Shown here: piece after piece, positions 35,827 through 44,762 of the stretch
Numbering within the stretch: position 1 is the stretch's first letter
Layout of the letters: each line of letters starts with the position of its first letter
Origin: G963422595 sp963422595
GTDB taxonomy: Bacteria; Pseudomonadota; Gammaproteobacteria; UBA4575
Length of the DNA: 64,000 nt
Assembly: GCA_963422595.1 (NCBI GenBank)
Contig: OY730298.1
Coordinates: 1,302,001-1,366,000 of the forward strand
Direction: 5' to 3'
The notes under the pieces: generated by a model
The model's database searches: none
What the model was told of the DNA's origin: nothing
Seen by the model: only the letters and a program-made list of their open reading frames with translations
Translations under genes and position numbers: made by a program

Positions 35827-36542
35827 ACGTCCAGTGATTGCAACTCTTGCCTGCTGACTGCCGAGTAAGGGGAAGGCCTGGTTTGATCGTGTATTTTCAT
35901 TCGATAGCGAACGAATTGATCGACTTCAGTAAAGTGCATAAAAGGGTTGCCTGCTGCCTCTTCACCAAGCGTAGAAGTTTCCTGCACTGCGTAATCATGT
36001 CCTGGGTGTATCACGATAGACGGTGGCAGTTCGTCCCGAAATCGTTTCAGGGTAGCGTGCATTTGTTCAGCGTCGCCACCGTGCAAATCACAACGACCGC
36101 ATCCGAAAACAAATAAAGTATCACCAGTAATCAAATCGTTTTTGATGCGATAACATGCCGACCCTGGCGTATGTCCCGGCGTATGCAATACCTCAATCTC
36201 GGTATGGCCAACTGTTATGCGATCGCCGCCATAATGAAGGCTGGGCTTTACCAGCTCGACGCCCCAAAATGCCGCCTCACACTTTAATAAGTGCGTTTGC
36301 GCGTCATAATGATGCAATAATTTATCGATTCCATTAGTATGATCATGATGACTGTGCGTCAACAAAATATCAGTAATGGCAACATCAAGCTGCCTGGCCC
36401 GCGCGACGATGGCCGGCACCTGCCAGGCGGGATCCACCACGGCGGCGGTTTTGCTGGCCTTGTCGATAAGCAAATAAACAAAGTTCTCCATCGGCCCTAA
36501 TTGCAGTGCCTCAATAGAGAACTTAGTTGTATCACCTGGCAT
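35823..36542 (-). CDS. Metallo-beta-lactamase fold hydrolase (glyoxalase II-like)
   Basis: A 239-residue hydrolase from ATG 36542; a 28-codon upstream extension is not family-like. Metal ligands are THSHHDHTNG (HxHxDH), HTPGHTPGS and TGDTLFVFGCGRCD, with HPGHDY near the end. The pattern places it with hydroxyacylglutathione hydrolases, which release D-lactate from S-lactoylglutathione. Related persulfide dioxygenases share the fold, so the substrate is not fixed. GCGRCD favours the glyoxalase II branch. Confidence 0.82.
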   Translation of the reverse strand: MPGDTTKFSIEALQLGPMENFVYLLIDKASKTAAVVDPAWQVPAIVARARQLDVAITDILLTHSHHDHTNGIDKLLHHYDAQTHLLKCEAAFWGVELVKPSLHYGGDRITVGHTEIEVLHTPGHTPGSACYRIKNDLITGDTLFVFGCGRCDLHGGDAEQMHATLKRFRDELPPSIVIHPGHDYAVQETSTLGEEAAGNPFMHFTEVDQFVRYRMKIHDQTRPSPYSAVSRQELQSLDV

Positions 36543-36652
36543 GTTTAATGGTATAGGAACCTGGCATAAACGTATAAAAACATCAAGGCAATTATACAGC
36601 TTAGCGGCGACCTGATTATATAGCAATCAACAAAGCCGAAATTAAATTTTAT

Positions 36653-37231
36653 TTGAATGCAGTGAAAACCTTACCAGACTACATTGACCATGGCCTGTTA
36701 TTACTCTCTATAGGCCTGAATCCTTCGATCGTTTCGGTTGCCAGGGGCTTCTATTTCGCCAATCCCAGAAACCGGTTTTGGGCGGCACTGAATGCCAGTG
36801 GTATACTCCCCAGGGAAGTCATTCCTTCTAAACAGGCGCAGGCAAGGATTTTTCAACAATATAAAATTGGTTTTACCGACGTTGTGAAAAGACCTTCTTC
36901 AATGGGCAAAGATCTAAGGGCTGCCGATTACATGCAATGGGCGCCAAAGCTACAGGCCAAAATCGAAAAATATCAACCCGGCATATGCTGGTTTCACGGC
37001 AAGGTAGCCATACGCAACCACTTAAAGTATGCTGATGCCGAAAAGATCGATGTCAAGTGGGGGAGGCAGGATTTTTTATTATACGGTTCGACAGTTTTTG
37101 TAACACCAAACCCAAGCCCGGCAAACGCAATTTTCTCGTTAGAGGCAATTACCGACTGGTATAAAAAACTGCATGATATAATCAGGCGCGACTTCCCCGC
37201 TGCATTACCTGCCACTATACCTACAGAGTAA
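36653..37231 (+). CDS. mug: Mismatch-specific uracil/thymine DNA glycosylase (Mug family)
   Basis: A 192-residue glycosylase of UDG family 2 that removes uracil or ethenocytosine from mismatches with G. LLSIGLNPS (motif I with the key asparagine) and ANPRNRFWAAL match the active site, and VTPNPSPANA is motif II, in which PNPSG is usual and the final residues differ. Start codons available are TTG 36653 and GTG 36662, neither with a strong ribosome-binding site. It stands between MBL hydrolase and dsbB, apparently monocistronic. Confidence 0.85.
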   Translation: MNAVKTLPDYIDHGLLLLSIGLNPSIVSVARGFYFANPRNRFWAALNASGILPREVIPSKQAQARIFQQYKIGFTDVVKRPSSMGKDLRAADYMQWAPKLQAKIEKYQPGICWFHGKVAIRNHLKYADAEKIDVKWGRQDFLLYGSTVFVTPNPSPANAIFSLEAITDWYKKLHDIIRRDFPAALPATIPTE

Positions 37232-37244
37232 ACTCAAACTTATA

Positions 37245-37778
37245 ATGTTTAGTTACCGCGCGCTGAATTTTTATGGTTTTACACTATGCGTTGCCGCATT
37301 GTCATTTGCTGTTTTTTATCTCGAAAGAGTCCTGTTTTTAGACCCGTGTCCTCTGTGTATTTTCGACAGATTCGTCATAGCTGGAATAGGGCTGGTGTTT
37401 CTGGTCGCGTTGGCGCACAACCCGCGCTCGTTCCTGGCGAGAATTTACGGGTTAGTTTCGGTGCTGCTGTGTGTGACTGGCATCGGCCTGGCGTCCAGAC
37501 ACATATGGCTGCAACGTCTACCGCCGGAACAAGTGCCCGCATGCGGCGCGGATTTATACTTCATGCTGGATACCTTACCCTTACTGGAGGTTATTAAAGA
37601 AGCGCTTACTGCATCCGGTTCGTGTGCGGAGACAAATTGGAGCTTTGCTGGCCTGACTATCCCGGAGCAAACGCTGCTCTTATTCTTGGTCTTGTTGGGG
37701 TTGTCGACCACGCAGATGCTGCGTCCCCGAAGACCTTTCAAGACCGTCGCCCGGAAGACTGCCATCCAGTGGTACTGA
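37245..37778 (+). CDS. dsbB: Disulfide bond formation protein DsbB
   Basis: DsbB re-oxidises DsbA in the periplasm and passes electrons to quinone. The 177 residues show four helices, C35-x2-C38 in DPCPLC before helix 2, and the second pair C100 and C127 in the periplasmic loop, as in E. coli (C41/44 and C104/130). The start lies 13 bases after the mug stop. The last 25 residues (LSTTQMLRPRRPF onward) are encoded by a 36-bp repeat and lie beyond the usual end, so this tail is probably derived from an inserted repeat. Confidence 0.93.
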   Translation: MFSYRALNFYGFTLCVAALSFAVFYLERVLFLDPCPLCIFDRFVIAGIGLVFLVALAHNPRSFLARIYGLVSVLLCVTGIGLASRHIWLQRLPPEQVPACGADLYFMLDTLPLLEVIKEALTASGSCAETNWSFAGLTIPEQTLLLFLVLLGLSTTQMLRPRRPFKTVARKTAIQWY

Positions 37779-37825
37779 TTGATGACAAAGTTGTCGGCCA
37801 CGCAGATGCTGCGTCCCCGAAGGCC
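37700..37825 (+). repeat. 36-bp direct repeat spanning the dsbB stop
   Basis: Two copies, 37700-37735 and 37790-37825, differ at two positions and are exactly 90 bases apart. Each contains the palindrome ACGCAG-ATG-CTGCGT. The first copy encodes the C terminus of DsbB; the second follows the stop codon and would read in the same frame as LSATQMLRPRRP. The palindromic core resembles REP-type elements. Confidence 0.65.
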
Positions 37826-37950
37826 CGTCTGGCCGGGCATATTTGCTAACAGAATTTATCCCCTGTGGTTTTATCGTGGCGCAGAAAGCACTACGTTAGC
37901 ACTTGGGCATCCACGAGTTTTTTTATGAAATCAATGCATAAAGCATTGCC

Positions 37951-39108
37951 ATGAGTACGGCAGCCAGGTCAATACCACCGATCCCAGGTCGGCTGCCTCC
38001 GGCGACGCGGTTTGTGGAACTGCGCGGCGACTATGGCACCACAGATTTTATCATGCGTCGTGGAGGCTCGTTACCCAAAGTAGTAATCGCCTACGAGTCC
38101 TGGGGGACGCTCTCTGCGACGCATGACAATGCGGTTCTCGTGTTTACCGGACTTTCGCCTTCGGCGCACGCCTGCTCATCGCCCCAGGACCCATCTGCGG
38201 GCTGGTGGGAATACATGATTGGCCCTGATAAGCCAATTGACACCAATCGGTTTTACGTAGTTTGCGTGAACTCACTGGGCAGTTGTTTTGGCTCCACCAA
38301 TCCAAACTCCATCAATCCGCAAACAGGTAAGCGATATTGTGCCGATTTTCCTGACCTCACGATGGAAGATATTGCTAAAGCCGGTCATCATGCCATGCAG
38401 GAGCTTGGTGTGGATCATCTGTGTGCCGTAGTGGGAGCCTCGATGGGGGGCATGGCTTCGTTAGCGTATGCCTTGCAATACCCCGATGAAGTAGATTACG
38501 TAGTGACAATTTCATCGGCATGTCGCTCTTTGCCGCTGGCACTCGCGATGCGTTCGATTCAGCGTGAAATCGTACGCTGTGATCCGGATTGGAAAAACGG
38601 CCGTTACCAGCCCGATGCAGAACCCAAAAATGGCATGGTACTGGCACGCAAGATAGGTTTAATTTCTTACCGTGCTGGTGAAGAATGGAATCAACGCTTT
38701 AGTCGCGTACGCGTCGATCCCAAACGCCGCAGCGAAGATAAATTTGGCATCGAGTTTGAGGTGGAGTCCTACCTTGACTATAACGCGCGTAAGTTTGTCG
38801 ATACGTTTGACGCGAACAGTTATCTATACCTGTCCAGGGCCATGGACCTGTTTGACGTTGCCGAACACGGTGGCTCCGTAAATGCCGGATTAGCCAAGAT
38901 TCACGCTAGAAAAACCTTAGTAGTGGGCGTGGACACAGATATTTTATTTCCCATTCAGCAACAGGAAGAAATTTACCGCGGCCTTGCCAAGGCCGGGCGC
39001 AATGTAGATCTTATACGTCTGCCATCGATACATGGGCATGATTCATTTTTGATAGATGAAGATCATTTTTCCCCCACGATACAAAAGTTTTTTTCTGCAA
39101 TCGGTTAG
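37951..39108 (+). CDS. metX: Homoserine O-acyltransferase MetX
   Basis: A 385-residue alpha/beta-hydrolase enzyme that activates homoserine for methionine synthesis. The nucleophile is in VVGASMGGMASL, with D in VVGVDTDILFP and H in IHGHDSFLID. MetX proteins may use acetyl-CoA or succinyl-CoA; gammaproteobacterial ones of this length often use succinyl-CoA, so the acyl donor is open. metW, which usually follows, is replaced here by convergent gltA, and the stop codons of the two genes overlap (TTAG). Confidence 0.93.
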   Translation: MSTAARSIPPIPGRLPPATRFVELRGDYGTTDFIMRRGGSLPKVVIAYESWGTLSATHDNAVLVFTGLSPSAHACSSPQDPSAGWWEYMIGPDKPIDTNRFYVVCVNSLGSCFGSTNPNSINPQTGKRYCADFPDLTMEDIAKAGHHAMQELGVDHLCAVVGASMGGMASLAYALQYPDEVDYVVTISSACRSLPLALAMRSIQREIVRCDPDWKNGRYQPDAEPKNGMVLARKIGLISYRAGEEWNQRFSRVRVDPKRRSEDKFGIEFEVESYLDYNARKFVDTFDANSYLYLSRAMDLFDVAEHGGSVNAGLAKIHARKTLVVGVDTDILFPIQQQEEIYRGLAKAGRNVDLIRLPSIHGHDSFLIDEDHFSPTIQKFFSAIG

Positions 39109-40412
39109 CTGCGTTTTTCAATTTCCACGTAATCACGCTGGTTCGCGCCAGTGTAGAGTTGTCGGGGACGGCCAATTCTGGCGTGTGGGTCATTCATGTG
39201 CTCCTTCCAATGAGAGATCCATCCCACGGTTCTTGCCAGCGCGAACACCACGGTGAACATACTTAACGGAAAGCCCATGGCGCGCAAAATAATGCCCGAA
39301 TAGAAATCCACGTTCGGATATAATTTGCGTTGCACAAAATAATCATCTTCAAGGGCCATGCGCTCAAGCTGCATGGCGGTGTCAAACAGTGGTCGGTTAG
39401 GATCATCGTCCCCCAACTCATCAAGTAGCTGGTGGCAAACCTCACGGATGATTTTTGCCCGTGGGTCATAATTTTTATACACGCGGTGTCCAAATCCCAT
39501 CAATCGAAACTTAGAATCTTTATTTTTAGCGCGTTCGATATAATAGCTAACGTCTTTATCGGATTGCACGATATCTTCCAGCATACTAATCACCGCCTCA
39601 TTGGCGCCGCCGTGCGCTGGGCCCCATAGTGAGCTGATGCCCGCGGAAAGCGCGGCATAAGGGTTAGCGCCGGAACTTCCTGCCAGTCTTACCGTTGAGG
39701 TTGAAGCGTTTTGCTCATGATCGGCGTGTAGAATTAAAATTACCTGCATGGCGCGGACGAAAGTAGGGCTGGGAGTGTAGTGCGTGGTTGGAAAGCCAAA
39801 CATCATATACAAAAAATTCGACACGTAATCCAGGCCATTATCCGGGTACATAAAGGGCTGGCCGACGGTATATTTATATACCCAGGCCGCCATCGTGGGA
39901 ACCTTTGCTATTAAACGTCTCGCTGCAATGTCCCGAGATTCGGCGTCATGCACGTCGATTTGATCGTGATAAAAAGCCGACAGCGCACCCACCGTGGCAA
40001 CCATCATCGCCATGGGGTGTGAATTATTATGAAACCCCAAATAGAAGCGGCGCATTTTTTCATCAAGCAGGGTATGCGTCCGCAAGCCGGACTCAAAATC
40101 CTCAAACTCCTGTTTAATGGGGAGTTCTCCGTATAGCAGTAAATAACATACCTCTAAAAACGTACTCTTTTTTGCAAGCTGTTCGATGGGATAACCACGG
40201 TAGCGAAGCAAGCCCAGGTCGCCGTCAATAAAAGTAATTTTACTTTCACAGCTGCCGGTAGATACAAAACCGGGATCAAAGGTGAAATAACCCAATTCCT
40301 GATATAACTTACCTATATCAATGGTGTCAGGCCCGTCGGTGCCGTCCAGTACTGGTAAGTTGACTTGTTTGCCGGTTGAATTGTCAATTACGGTGACAGT
40401 TCGATCCCTCAT
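39105..40412 (-). CDS. gltA: Citrate synthase (type II, allosteric hexamer)
   Basis: Condenses oxaloacetate and acetyl-CoA to citrate. The 435 residues include the long N-terminal beta domain (RTVTVIDNSTGKQ) of NADH-sensitive Gram-negative enzymes. Active-site histidines are in WGPAHGGANEAV and GFGHRVYKNYDPRA, with the aspartate near YSGIILRAMG-type context downstream. GGAGG is present in the leader (CGGGAGGAA before ATG). The 250-base upstream gap holds a small hairpin (CCTCTC/GAGAGG, 40461-40479) of unknown role. Confidence 0.96.
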   Translation of the reverse strand: MRDRTVTVIDNSTGKQVNLPVLDGTDGPDTIDIGKLYQELGYFTFDPGFVSTGSCESKITFIDGDLGLLRYRGYPIEQLAKKSTFLEVCYLLLYGELPIKQEFEDFESGLRTHTLLDEKMRRFYLGFHNNSHPMAMMVATVGALSAFYHDQIDVHDAESRDIAARRLIAKVPTMAAWVYKYTVGQPFMYPDNGLDYVSNFLYMMFGFPTTHYTPSPTFVRAMQVILILHADHEQNASTSTVRLAGSSGANPYAALSAGISSLWGPAHGGANEAVISMLEDIVQSDKDVSYYIERAKNKDSKFRLMGFGHRVYKNYDPRAKIIREVCHQLLDELGDDDPNRPLFDTAMQLERMALEDDYFVQRKLYPNVDFYSGIILRAMGFPLSMFTVVFALARTVGWISHWKEHMNDPHARIGRPRQLYTGANQRDYVEIEKRS

Positions 40413-40665
40413 TTATTCCTCCCGGATATGATGAAATTGTTACTACTGGTTAAAAAACTCCCTCTCGCTGATAGAGAGGAGAGAGAATACGTAATATTTA
40501 ATTATAATAAATAAGATTAATTTAGCACGGTAATTTATTGTAATTAAATAAGTTATTCCATGTGACCGGTTATGATGGCCGGTGTTGGGCCAAGTGCCGG
40601 GCTATTATTTTCAGCACCAATGATAGCATTTTTATACCCTGAAGTGGAGCGCGAAATGCCTATAT

Positions 40666-41202
40666 TCAAATTTTATGGGTAGTGATAAAGCGCACTATAA
40701 ATTGGGCGATTTGCTCTGCGCAGTTGAGCTTTAGCAATGGCAGTGGGGTGTTTACTTTATCGGGTTCATCCGTGGCGATGGCAATTACATGCCTGTCATG
40801 AGTGGCGATAAGAGGCTTGCCTAAAGCCGGCCGATGAATTTCGACCTTAAAGACAGGCGCGTCCTTAAAGCCTTCTACGATAACGAAATCAATACTCGAT
40901 ACGCTAATATGGCGCAATGCATCCGGTAGCGACAACTCCGCGTCATCATCCATATGTTCGTGAAGCAGTGCCCAGCGCCTTTGGGAAGAGATTAAAATCT
41001 GCTGCGCACCGGCCTTTCTAATCCTGTAGCTATCCTTTTTGGGGTGGTCTATATCAAATGTATGATGCGCGTGCTTAATGACTGCCACTTGTAAATTACG
41101 TGCATTGAAGATCGGGATAAGTTTCTCCAGCAGCGTGGTTTTTCCGGAACCACTATAAGCGCTCAGGCCAATCACCGGTCTGGTGAATTTTATCGTCTCC
41201 AC
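40666..41202 (-). CDS. mobB: Molybdopterin-guanine dinucleotide biosynthesis protein MobB
   Basis: A 178-residue GTP-binding protein that assists MobA in attaching GMP to molybdenum cofactor. Walker A is SAYSGSGKTTLLEKL (14-28), and KHAHHTFDIDHPKKDSYR is the family block. The GTG start is one base after the mobA stop, showing tight coupling. Confidence 0.93.
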   Translation of the reverse strand: METIKFTRPVIGLSAYSGSGKTTLLEKLIPIFNARNLQVAVIKHAHHTFDIDHPKKDSYRIRKAGAQQILISSQRRWALLHEHMDDDAELSLPDALRHISVSSIDFVIVEGFKDAPVFKVEIHRPALGKPLIATHDRHVIAIATDEPDKVNTPLPLLKLNCAEQIAQFIVRFITTHKI

Positions 41203-41203
41203 A

Positions 41204-41809
41204 CTACGCTTGCTCGATCACGTTCGCTAACGAGACTTTATCCGCCGGCGTGTTTACGTTCATGAAACTGTTTTTATGATCGCTGAAATCGACTGCCGTT
41301 AATTGATGCCGGGCATACCAGCGATCGATTTTACGTTCCCCGGTGGTCAGGTATGCTCGTAAACTGGTACGCAACGTACAACTGATTAAAGCATACACGG
41401 GTTGCAGGCGACTGCCATCATGCGCCACGCTGATAGTACCGGTATGGCCCTGTAGCGCGTTAAATAAACGGCTGACGAGATCATGTGGGATCAATGGGCC
41501 ATCGCAGGGACAAGTACAAATATAATCGGTAGTGACGATATCCATGGCCGCCGCAATACCGGCGAGCGGGCCCTGAAAATCGGTCAGATAATCTGAAAAT
41601 ACCGGATAACCAAATTGTGCGTACAGCTCCGTATTACGATTAGCGTTAATCACAACCTCGCGCACCTGAGGCTTAAGCGTCCTGATAACGTAAGCGATCA
41701 TGGCTTTGCCGTTGATCTCGATGAGACCTTTATCCTGGCCACCCATGCGCCTTGCTTTACCGCCAGCAAGTACCACGCCGGTGACTTTTTTGTTTGCTAT
41801 GCCGGCCAT
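41204..41809 (-). CDS. mobA: Molybdenum cofactor guanylyltransferase MobA
   Basis: MobA transfers GMP from GTP to molybdopterin, giving the MGD form. The start at 41809 gives 201 residues with VTGVVLAGGKARRMGGQDKG at the N terminus; an extension to 41995 overlaps the divergent gene region and is not conserved. CPCDGPLIP carries the metal-binding aspartate. The bis-MGD form is needed by DMSO-reductase family enzymes, none of which is in view; MsrP does not use it. Confidence 0.93.
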   Translation of the reverse strand: MAGIANKKVTGVVLAGGKARRMGGQDKGLIEINGKAMIAYVIRTLKPQVREVVINANRNTELYAQFGYPVFSDYLTDFQGPLAGIAAAMDIVTTDYICTCPCDGPLIPHDLVSRLFNALQGHTGTISVAHDGSRLQPVYALISCTLRTSLRAYLTTGERKIDRWYARHQLTAVDFSDHKNSFMNVNTPADKVSLANVIEQA

Positions 41810-41899
41810 TTTATATCGAACTAATATTTGAGAATATGCTGTAACGGATCGAATGATACAAATATAATATTGTACATGGTTCAATTTGAGGATACTTAA

Positions 41900-42217
41900 A
41901 TGCGTGACGACATCAACGATCGAAACCGGACTGAAATTGAAGCGGCAGTATACAGAAGGCTCATCGATCATTTGCGCACCAGAACCGAAGTGCAAAATAT
42001 CGATTTAATGAATCTCGCGGATTTTTGTCGGAACTGCCTGTCAAAATGGTACATGGCGGCGGCGCAGGAAAAAGGCATTAGCATTGAATATGACGATGCC
42101 AGAGAGATAGTGTACGGTATGCCATATTCGGAATGGAAGCAAAAATATCAAACAGAAGCCACGCCTGCGCAGCAAGCGGCCTTTGCCGAAGGTGCACACC
42201 GCCGTAGCGACCGATAA
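41900..42217 (+). CDS. DUF1244 protein
   Basis: A 105-residue protein of the DUF1244 family. VQNIDLMNLADFCRNCLSKW (46-65) carries the conserved CxxC and is the signature, followed by REIVYGMPYSEWK. It is helical, cytoplasmic and of unknown function; the paired cysteines suggest metal binding. It is divergent from mobA with 90 bases between and precedes the MoeB-like gene by 27 bases. Confidence 0.9.
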   Translation: MRDDINDRNRTEIEAAVYRRLIDHLRTRTEVQNIDLMNLADFCRNCLSKWYMAAAQEKGISIEYDDAREIVYGMPYSEWKQKYQTEATPAQQAAFAEGAHRRSDR

Positions 42218-42244
42218 AGCAGGAATTTTACAACCTCATGCCAC

Positions 42245-43003
42245 GTGCAGCCTGAATTCGATCTGAGTGACGAGCAGTTGCTTCGTTATAGCCGGCAGCT
42301 CATGCTGCCGCAGATAGAGGTCGCTGGTCAGCGGAAACTTCTCGCCTCGCACGTGCTGTTGTTTGGTGTCGGGGGGCTGGGTTCTCCGGTCGCCATGTAT
42401 CTTGCTGCCAGCGGGGTAGGGCACATAACCTTAATCGACGCCGACAAGGTTGATCTATCCAATCTGCAACGACAAATCATTCATCGCGGCGCCAGTATAG
42501 GGCAGCATAAAGTTATCTCCGCCAGACAAACGCTGGCCGGGTTAAATGCGCAGACCAGGGTACGCACGCTGGCCTCCACTCTAAGCGGGCCTGAACTTGA
42601 AAAAGAGATCAGCAATGCCGATGCAGTGGTCGACGCGACCGATAATTTTGCTGCCCGTTTCAGCATCAATGCGGCCTGCGTAAAGGCAAAAACCCCTTTA
42701 ATAGTAGGCGCGGCCATCAGATTTGAAGGTCAGGTCATGGTATTTAGCATGCGAGAGGCCAGCGCCTGTTATCAATGTCTGTACCCGCGTCGGGGAGAAC
42801 TGGATGAAAGTTGCTCACAAACTGGCGTACTTGGTTCGGTCGCCGGGCTGGTTGGCTGTATTCAGGCCACGGAAGTTATCAAGCTACTGGTGAATTTTGG
42901 AACAACGCTGGCGAATAAATTGCTACTCATTGACGCCTTACACGCGGAATGGCGCACCGTAAAAATAACCAAAGACCCGAAATGCGCGGTATGCACGAGG
43001 TAA
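42245..43003 (+). CDS. MoeB/ThiF family adenylyltransferase
   Basis: A 252-residue E1-like enzyme that adenylates the C terminus of ubiquitin-like sulfur carriers. VLLFGVGGLGSPVAMYLAA (38-56) is the ATP site, then DADKVDLSNLQRQI, and zinc cysteines in CYQCLYP and CAVC. It could serve MoaD (MoeB) or ThiS (ThiF); the mob genes nearby favour MoeB. The start is GTG 42245. There is no rhodanese domain. Confidence 0.88.
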   Translation: MQPEFDLSDEQLLRYSRQLMLPQIEVAGQRKLLASHVLLFGVGGLGSPVAMYLAASGVGHITLIDADKVDLSNLQRQIIHRGASIGQHKVISARQTLAGLNAQTRVRTLASTLSGPELEKEISNADAVVDATDNFAARFSINAACVKAKTPLIVGAAIRFEGQVMVFSMREASACYQCLYPRRGELDESCSQTGVLGSVAGLVGCIQATEVIKLLVNFGTTLANKLLLIDALHAEWRTVKITKDPKCAVCTR

Positions 43004-43151
43004 ACATACACTAAAATTTTATCGTTATACACCAACTTTTGCCGCTCTCATTGATCCCACCTTGTGCATCGCCTGCGGGTATTTGCTACAATTTAGTCTT
43101 CTTACCCCCTTAACACGTTGATACTGATTACCACTTGAAGGAACCACCAAA

Positions 43152-43508
43152 ATGCGTGCAGCGGCTGTTGAAGAGCTAACGTTAAAACTCAGGGAATTTG
43201 CGCAAGTACGGGATTGGGAACAGTTTCACAGCCCGAAAAACCTATCTATGGCACTGTCGGTGGAAGTCGCCGAATTGGTTGAGCATTTTCAATGGATGAC
43301 GCAGCAACAGAGCGCCGAGCTTACCCCGCAACGGCGTACCGCAGTGGCGTTTGAACTGGCGGATATTTTTATTTTTTTATTACGCCTGTCCGATCAATTA
43401 AATATTGATTTAATGGAAATTACCGAGCGCAAGATACAGCTTAATGACAAACGTTACCCGCCAGAAAAAGTCAAAGGTAGCGCAAAAAAACATAGCGAAT
43501 ACGACTAG
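43152..43508 (+). CDS. MazG-like nucleotide pyrophosphohydrolase (RS21-C6 type)
   Basis: A 118-residue all-alpha NTP pyrophosphatase, probably cleaning modified dCTP or related nucleotides. The metal motif is EVAELVEHFQW (38-48) with the second part ELADIFIFLLRLSD. RDWEQFHSPKNLSMAL is typical of the dCTPase branch. AAGGAA precedes the ATG. Its 3' end overlaps the upstream extension of the following frame, but not its chosen start. Confidence 0.88.
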   Translation: MRAAAVEELTLKLREFAQVRDWEQFHSPKNLSMALSVEVAELVEHFQWMTQQQSAELTPQRRTAVAFELADIFIFLLRLSDQLNIDLMEITERKIQLNDKRYPPEKVKGSAKKHSEYD

Positions 43509-43578
43509 ATGCAAAGTTATTTTAGCGTGGCCTCCTGGTATAAATCCTCGACACCATTTACAGATTGTTGAGAAAATA

Positions 43579-44760
43579 ATGGCGGAACCAGTGCAAACGC
43601 TTTCTATTCAGGAAAGTGAAATTACCATTCTCGGTACTGCTCACGTGTCGCGCGTAAGCGCGGAAACGGTACGGCGAATGATTCGCTCTGAGGCATTTGA
43701 CGCGGTTTGCATTGAACTTTGTCAAAGTCGTTATAATTCGATTATGCGCCCGAACCTGCTAGCCGAGATGGACCTGTTTAATGTAATACGCCAGGGCAAG
43801 GCCAGCATGGTAGCGGCCAGCCTGGCATTAGGTGCCTACCAGCAGAGAATGGCTGAACAGTTAGGTGTAGAACCTGGCGCAGAGATGAAAGCGGCGATTA
43901 TGGAAGCCGAAAAACTGGGGTTACCGATTACCCTGATAGATCGTGAAGTAGGCACGACCCTGAAGCGCATTTATCACAATGTGCCATTCTGGAAGCGCGC
44001 GTATTTGATCGCCGGCTTGTTTTCCAGCGTTTTATCCCGCGAACAGATTTCCGCAGCAGAAATAGAAAAATTAAAAACCGGAGACCTGCTGGAAACTACG
44101 TTCGCGCAATTTTCAGAACGTACGCAAGACCTGTTTGCGCCGTTGATTGATGAGCGTGACCGGTATATGGCCGCAAAAATACTGCGGGCTACTGGAGAAC
44201 GTAAACAGCACCGCGTACTGGCAGTAGTCGGTGCCGGACATATAAAGGGAATGCGGCATTACCTGGAGAACGAAAGTTTCAATCCTGATACGGTCATCGC
44301 CGAACTGGACGTGGTGCCGCGTAAAAGATCATGGCTCAAGGTCATCCCATGGATAATTGTTGTGCTTATTGGTATCGGCTTTTATATCGGTTTTCAGAAA
44401 AGTCCCGATTTAGGGTGGAGCCTGGTGTTTCAATGGGTGATAATAAACGGTAGCTTATCGGCGCTGGGTGCTGCCATCGCTGGCGCGCATATATTAACCA
44501 TCCTGACCGCGTTTGTAGCAGCACCTGTCACCTCGCTAAATCCCACCATTGGAGCTGGCATGGTGACTGCCGCAGTTGAGCTATGGCTTCGGAAGCCGAC
44601 GGTAAAGGACTTTGCAGAATTGCGCGGAGACACCGCCACCGCGTCGGGATGGCGTAACAACAGGGTAGCGAAGATTTTGTTAATATTTTTCCTGAGTTCT
44701 TTGGGTTCCGCGATTGGCACGTACGTGGCAGGGTTTAGAATTTTTGGGCAGTTGGCCTGA
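43579..44760 (+). CDS. TraB/GumN family membrane protein
   Basis: A 393-residue protein of the TraB family. ITILGTAHVSRVSAETV (13-29) is the signature, and AVVGAGHIKGM the second block. The C-terminal third has three to four membrane helices starting IPWIIVVLIGIG. Relatives in Enterococcus dampen pheromone signalling, and the fold is related to Tiki-type metalloproteases, so a peptidase role is possible. The start at 43579 drops a non-conserved extension that overlaps the MazG-like gene. Confidence 0.85.
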   Translation: MAEPVQTLSIQESEITILGTAHVSRVSAETVRRMIRSEAFDAVCIELCQSRYNSIMRPNLLAEMDLFNVIRQGKASMVAASLALGAYQQRMAEQLGVEPGAEMKAAIMEAEKLGLPITLIDREVGTTLKRIYHNVPFWKRAYLIAGLFSSVLSREQISAAEIEKLKTGDLLETTFAQFSERTQDLFAPLIDERDRYMAAKILRATGERKQHRVLAVVGAGHIKGMRHYLENESFNPDTVIAELDVVPRKRSWLKVIPWIIVVLIGIGFYIGFQKSPDLGWSLVFQWVIINGSLSALGAAIAGAHILTILTAFVAAPVTSLNPTIGAGMVTAAVELWLRKPTVKDFAELRGDTATASGWRNNRVAKILLIFFLSSLGSAIGTYVAGFRIFGQLA

Positions 44761-44762
44761 TA

